A stretch of 37,108 nucleotides of DNA, from assembly GCA_017398805.1 (NCBI GenBank), contig JAFQEZ010000071.1, positions 1 through 37,108 on the forward strand, written 5' to 3'. Under the pieces are notes generated by a model. The model was not told the origin of the DNA. It ran no database searches and saw nothing but the letters and a program-made list of their open reading frames with translations. A program made the position numbers and the translations under genes. This stretch comes from Bacteroidaceae bacterium (GTDB taxonomy: Bacteria; Bacteroidota; Bacteroidia; Bacteroidales; Bacteroidaceae). Within the stretch, counting starts at the first letter, position 1. Every line of letters starts with the position of its first letter. Positions 32,937 to 37,108 of the stretch are shown here, piece by piece.

Positions 32937-34130
32937 TCAGGATTTGCGATTTGCAGAACCTTTTCTTAATAATTTATTGACCTCTTCAAGCATTTCCCGT
33001 GCTCCGTCATGTCCCTGCTCTGCCGCAACCTGAAGCCATTCATATCCCTCCATTTGTCTGTTTCCTTTATCCATGTTGCGCAGCAGTACATCTCCAAGAC
33101 AGAACTGCGCCTCAGCATCTCCCTGTTCGGCTGCAGCCTCCCACCATTCAATGGCCTTTTGTAACGACTTTGTTGTGCCCTTTCCGGTTATGTAGAATAC
33201 TCCGGTGTTGTACTGCGCTTCGGCGTCTCCCTGTTCAGCGGCCTTCAGCATCCATTCAAAAGCCTTTGTTGCTGATTTTGTTGTACCCTTGCCCATATCA
33301 TAGTATCTGCCAACGAGTACCTGAGCATCAACATCTCCCTGCCCGGCTGCCTTCAGCCACCATTTGAAAGCTTCTGCATCCGATTTTTGGACACCACGTC
33401 CCAGGTCGTAACAATCGCCTATCTTCTTTTGGGCGCCTGCGTGTCCTGCTTCGGCAGCTTTTCTGTACCATTTCGCAGCTTCGGCATAAGATTGTTTCAC
33501 ACCTCTGCCATTATAATAGCAGATACCGATTCCTTCCTGTGCATCCACATTACCCTTTTCTGCAGCCTTTTTGAACCATTCTGCAGCCTTTTCATATGAT
33601 TGCTTTGTTCCATGGCCAAGGTAATGGCACATGCCCAGTTTGAATTGTGCCGGCTCATAGCCCTGTTCTGCCGATTTTCTGTACCACTCTATGGCTTTTT
33701 CGTGTGATTGTCTAATGCCCGCGCCGTCATGGTAGCAGCCGCCAAGATAGAACTGTGCGTACATGTTGCCTTGTTCGGCAGATGCCTTGTAGAACTCTGC
33801 GGCTTCCTTCAGCACTCTGTTTTTCTCTTCGGCCGACTTGGCATGATTTGCTGCCGCACAGAGGTATGACGCCACATTGCACTGTGCTGAGGCTACTCCC
33901 TGTTTTGCGGCTTTCAACCACCATTCTGCGGCCTTATCATGTGACTCCTCGACATCCTCACCTACAGCATAGCAGTTGCCGAGTCTGTTCTGTGCGTCGG
34001 CATTGCCCTGCTTGGCTGCTGCCATCAGTTCCGATATGTTCTCATAGTCTCCTTTGACAGTTTCTTTAATGATTCTTGCTTTCTTAGATGAGTTGAACAA
34101 TGAGTTGAATAGGTTCTTGAAGAATTTCAT
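32937..34130 (-). CDS. Sel1-repeat protein with amphipathic N-terminus (9-10 repeats)
   Basis: 397 residues from Met at 34130; the longer open frame runs into the promoter cassette and is rejected. The start MKFFKNLFNSLFNSSK has no signal peptide pattern but is amphipathic, suggesting inner-membrane association. About nine to ten Sel1 repeats follow (AQNRLGNCYAVGEDVEES, AQFYLGGCYHDGAGIRQS and so on), one with an insertion of about 20 residues (CAAANHAKSAEEKNRVLK). The first 16 residues and the whole 5' region are shared with the gene at 34346-35128. Probably a scaffold protein; partner unknown. Confidence 0.88.
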   Translation of the reverse strand: MKFFKNLFNSLFNSSKKARIIKETVKGDYENISELMAAAKQGNADAQNRLGNCYAVGEDVEESHDKAAEWWLKAAKQGVASAQCNVASYLCAAANHAKSAEEKNRVLKEAAEFYKASAEQGNMYAQFYLGGCYHDGAGIRQSHEKAIEWYRKSAEQGYEPAQFKLGMCHYLGHGTKQSYEKAAEWFKKAAEKGNVDAQEGIGICYYNGRGVKQSYAEAAKWYRKAAEAGHAGAQKKIGDCYDLGRGVQKSDAEAFKWWLKAAGQGDVDAQVLVGRYYDMGKGTTKSATKAFEWMLKAAEQGDAEAQYNTGVFYITGKGTTKSLQKAIEWWEAAAEQGDAEAQFCLGDVLLRNMDKGNRQMEGYEWLQVAAEQGHDGAREMLEEVNKLLRKGSANRKS

Positions 34131-34211
34131 AGTCGTATGTTTTAATGGTTGATAATTATTATTTTTGTCTTGTGCTTTTTTATCGGGAGTTGTTTCCCTC
34201 TTCCGTTGTGA

Positions 34212-34293
34212 CAAAAGTATATCCGCAATGAAGGCAAGTCAACGTTCTGCTGTGGCAAAAGCCGAAATAGAGTATTCTGGGCAGGTTTGCAAC
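34212..34293 (-). promoter_or_regulatory. Promoter cassette B
   Basis: GTTGCAAA (34286-34293), TGCCACA (34251-34257), a TTGA -33-like element (34239-34242), 19 bp, then TACTTTTG (34212-34219). Homology to cassette C continues through the leader (AAAACATACGACTATG) and first 16 codons; homology to cassette D covers about 34190-34303. Confidence 0.8.
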
Positions 34294-34345
34294 AGTGGTT
34301 TTGGACTTTACTGTCTCAGTTCTTACTCTTCTTATTCTTCTTCTT

Positions 34346-35128
34346 CTACTTGCCCTTCTTATCCTTCTTACTCCTCAATGTTTGCTCAAGGCTTGCTTGG
34401 GCGCAAATGTTTCCTTGCTCTGCCGATTTCTGCCACCATTTTATGGCCTCTTCCTCCGATTGCTCGACGCCACGACCTGAACTGTAGCATAAAGCGAGAC
34501 TGTGCTGTGCGTAGGCATGTCCTTGCTCTGCGGCTTTTCTGAACCATTTCGCAGCTTCTGTATATGATTCTTGTACACCTTCGCCATACTCATATCTGCA
34601 CCCAAGATGATGTTGTGCGTCTGCATATCCCTGCTCAGCGGCTTTTCTCCACCATTTAACAGATTCTTCATAAGACTGTGTAACGCCTTTGCCTTCGTAA
34701 TAGCACCATGCCAAGGCATTCTGTGCCTCATCAAGTCCCTGCTCTGCAGCCATACGGAACCATCTTTCCGCCTCTTTATAAGATTTTTCTACAACTACTC
34801 CGCTATTATAAAATACTCCCAGCCAGTATTGTGCTTCCGGCAATCCCTGTTCTGCAGGATCTCTCAACCACTTTATTGATTTTTCGTAAGATTTCTCGAC
34901 TCCTGTTCCATTTAAATAGCACATTGCAAGGTAATACTTTGAAACTTGTGACTCTTCGTCATAATCCAGTGCAGCACCTTTTCTCCACCATTCTACAGCT
35001 TTTTCATATTCCATCCTGTCATAATATCCTGTCCCGATAATGTTCTTTACACCTGCACTTTCGCGCTCTTCGGGTTGTTCTTTTGATGAGTTGAACAATG
35101 AGTTGAATAGATTCTTGAAGAATTTCAT
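34346..35128 (-). CDS. Sel1-repeat protein with amphipathic N-terminus (5-6 repeats)
   Basis: 260 residues. The same MKFFKNLFNSLFNSSK start as the gene downstream, then a TPR-like segment (YYDRMEYEKAVEWWRKGAALDYD) and five to six Sel1 repeats (AQYWLGVFYNSGVVVEKS, AQHHLGCRYEYGEGVQES), ending in a Lys-rich tail. Beyond the N-terminus it is only generally similar to its neighbour, so either the 5' part was exchanged or the solenoids diverged quickly. Not secreted by any signal I can see. Confidence 0.87.
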   Translation of the reverse strand: MKFFKNLFNSLFNSSKEQPEERESAGVKNIIGTGYYDRMEYEKAVEWWRKGAALDYDEESQVSKYYLAMCYLNGTGVEKSYEKSIKWLRDPAEQGLPEAQYWLGVFYNSGVVVEKSYKEAERWFRMAAEQGLDEAQNALAWCYYEGKGVTQSYEESVKWWRKAAEQGYADAQHHLGCRYEYGEGVQESYTEAAKWFRKAAEQGHAYAQHSLALCYSSGRGVEQSEEEAIKWWQKSAEQGNICAQASLEQTLRSKKDKKGK

Positions 35129-35208
35129 AGTCGTATGTTTTAATGGTTGATAATTATTGTTTCTGTCTTGTGCTTTTTATCGGGAGTTGTTTCCCTCTTT
35201 CGTTGTGA

Positions 35209-35290
35209 CAAAAGTATAACCGCAATTAAGGCAAGTCAACGTTCCGCTGTGGCAAAAGCCGTAATAGCTATCTCTGACGGGATTTGCAAC
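35209..35290 (-). promoter_or_regulatory. Promoter cassette C
   Basis: GTTGCAAA (35283-35290), TGCCACA (35248-35254), TTGA (35236-35239), 19 bp, TACTTTTG (35209-35216). Nearly identical to cassette B around the -7/-33 region; the outer spacer has drifted. About 35291-35414 shows nothing further. Confidence 0.8.
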
Positions 35291-35414
35291 GCTTTTTTAA
35301 GGCAATACCGGCAGTTGAAACGGGTAGCTATTGTATGGCGAATGTTCTACTCTTTGTCCGCATATAAAAGAATGCTTTTCATGAAGTTTGTAATAAAAAT
35401 CCGGTCCAATGGAT

Positions 35415-36692
35415 TCAATTGTCTTTGGTGAATTTTTTGACGAGCCAGCCTAACCACACCGGTAAGGAATTAAGTCTTTTATTAAAATCACCGGTTGCAT
35501 GCAACATTCCCAGGTTGTATGCTTCTTTTCTGATTTTTTCCTTTGAATCTTGAAGCATCTCTTCGGTATGCTTGCTCTCTTTGTCCTTGAGCTGTTTGCG
35601 TGTTCCCACTATGTTGAACTCAGTGCGATTCATATAAAAATTCTTTTTACATTTACTGCATTTCAATATAGAGGTCTCTCCTTTGATTTTTGTGTGGTCA
35701 TAGCTATGGCCGCAGAATGGACATTTCTGTTGGGATGATATGATGCCTCCGGTATCTATTTTGCTGTCATTGTCTATTAGCTTGACAATAAGTTCGCCTA
35801 ATATCTCATTGTTTTTGTTTAATTGATTCCCATTCTCATTGTGCTCTATTAATGTGTAGTCGTATATCTTTGCGAAGATAGATATTGGCCTCAGAGGTTC
35901 TTTATTTTCGTCGAATAAGCTACGGTCGTCAAAGAAGTACTTGTTGTAATTATCTAGGTCGTCTGTGATTCTGTTCTCAATCTGCGATATGATACTGTTT
36001 AGTGTCGCGACATTCCTGCGGAATAAAGCATGACTTTCTTCAAGTCTTTTGAAGCAATCCAAATACAGTCCGCGGGTATTCGGATTTTTATGCCACAGTT
36101 CAATAACCTCTGTCAGGAAATAATCATTCGTCCCGTTGCTCATCTTGCCGTTCACGGTTTTTATAATGGCGTTGCAGTCGGAGTACATGTCTATATTCAA
36201 GTAACCCAAATAGTGCGTGGTGTTGTTGCTGGTTGTTTTGTACCCTTTGAGTATGAGTTCTCCGAAACCTACATAAATTGTACATAAATCCGTATATACC
36301 TCGTTTACAATAGGCGCCGAAGGGAAATAGATATTGTATGAATATAAATACTTGTGACATATTTCGTGTGCAAGTATGGCTACAGTAGCATTGGGGTTAT
36401 TCCTGAATTCTTCCGAGACATCGATTTTTACTATTTTCCCGGAATTCAGGTTTATGCACCCTCCAGTGTTTGCAGCTGTTTGACAAAATCTGCATTCCGG
36501 TGTATAGGAGTCCATTCCAAGGAAATCAAGCATAAAACGGGCTTCAAGGTTGAGATTCTCGTCTGTAATGCATGCCTGGGTAATCACTCTTGGAGTGTAT
36601 TCTACGTATTCTTTACGTGGTAATCGCTTCTCAAAATCTGTCAGATATGACAGAATTTTCTTTGGGCTCAAATAAATCTCTTGTGCTTTCAT
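35415..36692 (-). CDS. HExxH metalloprotease-like protein with zinc ribbon
   Basis: 425 residues, no signal peptide or TM. The centre has AILAHEICHKYLY (HEICH 109-113) followed by NEVYTDLCTIYVGFGELIL, giving a likely third zinc ligand at Glu131 (or Asp135), as in gluzincin-type putative proteases. A CRFC pair at 67-70 precedes it. A zinc ribbon is at 324-348 (CPFC and CSKC), then a charged helix and GWLVKKFTKDN. Function unknown; a cytosolic protease or a zinc-stabilised structural protein are both possible. Transcribed from cassette D with a leader of about 150 nt that contains a short ORF. Confidence 0.75.
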   Translation of the reverse strand: MKAQEIYLSPKKILSYLTDFEKRLPRKEYVEYTPRVITQACITDENLNLEARFMLDFLGMDSYTPECRFCQTAANTGGCINLNSGKIVKIDVSEEFRNNPNATVAILAHEICHKYLYSYNIYFPSAPIVNEVYTDLCTIYVGFGELILKGYKTTSNNTTHYLGYLNIDMYSDCNAIIKTVNGKMSNGTNDYFLTEVIELWHKNPNTRGLYLDCFKRLEESHALFRRNVATLNSIISQIENRITDDLDNYNKYFFDDRSLFDENKEPLRPISIFAKIYDYTLIEHNENGNQLNKNNEILGELIVKLIDNDSKIDTGGIISSQQKCPFCGHSYDHTKIKGETSILKCSKCKKNFYMNRTEFNIVGTRKQLKDKESKHTEEMLQDSKEKIRKEAYNLGMLHATGDFNKRLNSLPVWLGWLVKKFTKDN

Positions 36693-36716
36693 GGTATTGA
36701 GTATTATAAGGGTGAA

Positions 36717-36779
36717 TTATATAAAAACAGTACAGACAACCAACGTAAAGATTGCAAGTACGCGTGTTAAAGTTTTCAT
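36717..36779 (-). CDS. Orphan 20-codon hydrophobic ORF in leader
   Basis: Begins MKTLTRVLAIF and is almost entirely hydrophobic after two basic residues, like a signal peptide that stops before any mature protein. Its start sits after a leader ending AACCAT..ATG, in the same relative place as the start codons behind cassettes B and C. It could be a leader peptide, a small membrane protein, or the leftover signal peptide of a lost gene. Confidence 0.4.
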   Translation of the reverse strand: MKTLTRVLAIFTLVVCTVFI

Positions 36780-36848
36780 GGCATTTGTATTTTTATGGTT
36801 AATGACAACATTGTTTATGAATGGATGTGTTTCCCTCTTTCGTTGTGA

Positions 36849-36930
36849 CAAAAGTATATCCGCAATTAAGGCAAGTCAACGTTCTGCTGTGGCAAAAGCC
36901 GAAATAGAGTATTCTGGGCAGGTTTGCAAC
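36849..36930 (-). promoter_or_regulatory. Promoter cassette D
   Basis: GTTGCAAA (36923-36930), TGCCACA (36888-36894), TTGA (36876-36879), 19 bp, TACTTTTG (36849-36856). Almost identical to cassette B over about 36829-36939. Confidence 0.8.
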
Positions 36931-36940
36931 AGTAGTTTTT

Positions 36941-37108
36941 ATTATTTAGTGGTGTAACTAATGAAAGAGGGTGACTAAAAAGTAAATTTGGTACCCGAAA
37001 TTTGGCAACACTCGTTGTAAAATAGCAAAGTAAACTTTGCATTTAACTCGTTTGCACAAATTTTCTGTGTTACGTTTGCCTTCAAAATCCTCATTTACGC
37101 TTAGTAAA
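36941..37108. repeat. Right edge with diverged dispersed repeat
   Basis: No gene. 37006-37058 is a minus-strand relative of the 78-bp repeat family, with the perfect palindrome GCAAAGTAAACTTTGC at 37025-37040. Confidence 0.5.

Noticed and set aside
34131-34214. N-terminal extension of the 397-residue Sel1 protein
   Set aside because: These codons lie in the leader shared with cassette C, where the equivalent frame is not kept and the common MKFFKN start is used.

Overview
The window looks like a chromosomal segment of a Bacteroidales bacterium (Bacteroides/Prevotella-like). Three things support this: the division and cell-wall (dcw) gene order without murF or ddl, the -7 box TAnnTTTG paired with TTTG about 20 bp upstream in front of many genes with no Shine-Dalgarno leader, and BspA-type leucine-rich repeat, FISUMP-type and many Sel1-repeat proteins. 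No similarity search could be run; all identifications are from motifs and family knowledge.

Left part (1-17.97 kb), housekeeping. tRNA-Glu(UUC) and rpsT share a promoter on the minus strand. recO is on the plus strand and its stop codon overlaps that of yqeY. From 17729 down to 1575 runs one dense minus-strand dcw cluster: mraZ, rsmH, ftsL-like, ftsI (PBP with PASTA), murE, mraY, murD, ftsW, murG, murC, ftsQ, ftsA, ftsZ, yqeY, with many 1-8 bp overlaps. The mraZ promoter carries an exact 10-bp-period GTGGG array that looks like an MraZ autoregulatory operator.

Middle part (17.97-25.9 kb). A secreted M28 zinc peptidase diverges from mraZ and converges on nhaA. Then comes a repeat-rich gene-free stretch ending in a perfect 17-bp hairpin, a large BspA-like LRR surface protein with an unusually long structured 5' leader (a terminator-like hairpin with U-tract, a 22-codon ORF ending inside the hairpin, and a downstream hairpin whose loop can pair with the terminator arm), another repeat-rich stretch, and an ATPase_2-type AAA ATPase whose promoter is built from 15-bp repeats.

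Right part (25.9-37.1 kb), an accessory minus-strand island: a secreted bleomycin-hydrolase-type C1 peptidase, four Sel1-repeat proteins (two secreted, two with a shared amphipathic N-terminus), a secreted small protein of unknown function, a FISUMP-type protein, a secreted PepT-like M20 peptidase, a two-TM protein and an HExxH/zinc-ribbon protein. Their 5' parts appear modular. Four promoters carry the same 82-bp fixed-geometry cassette (GTTGCAAA-N28-TGCCACA-N31-TAnnTTTG). A 65-bp signal-peptide segment is shared by the C1 peptidase and a Sel1 protein. A pentapeptide AWPxx repeat follows the signal peptide in two unrelated proteins. The cassette promoters and the leader upstream of the BspA-like gene are the best candidates for something undescribed.
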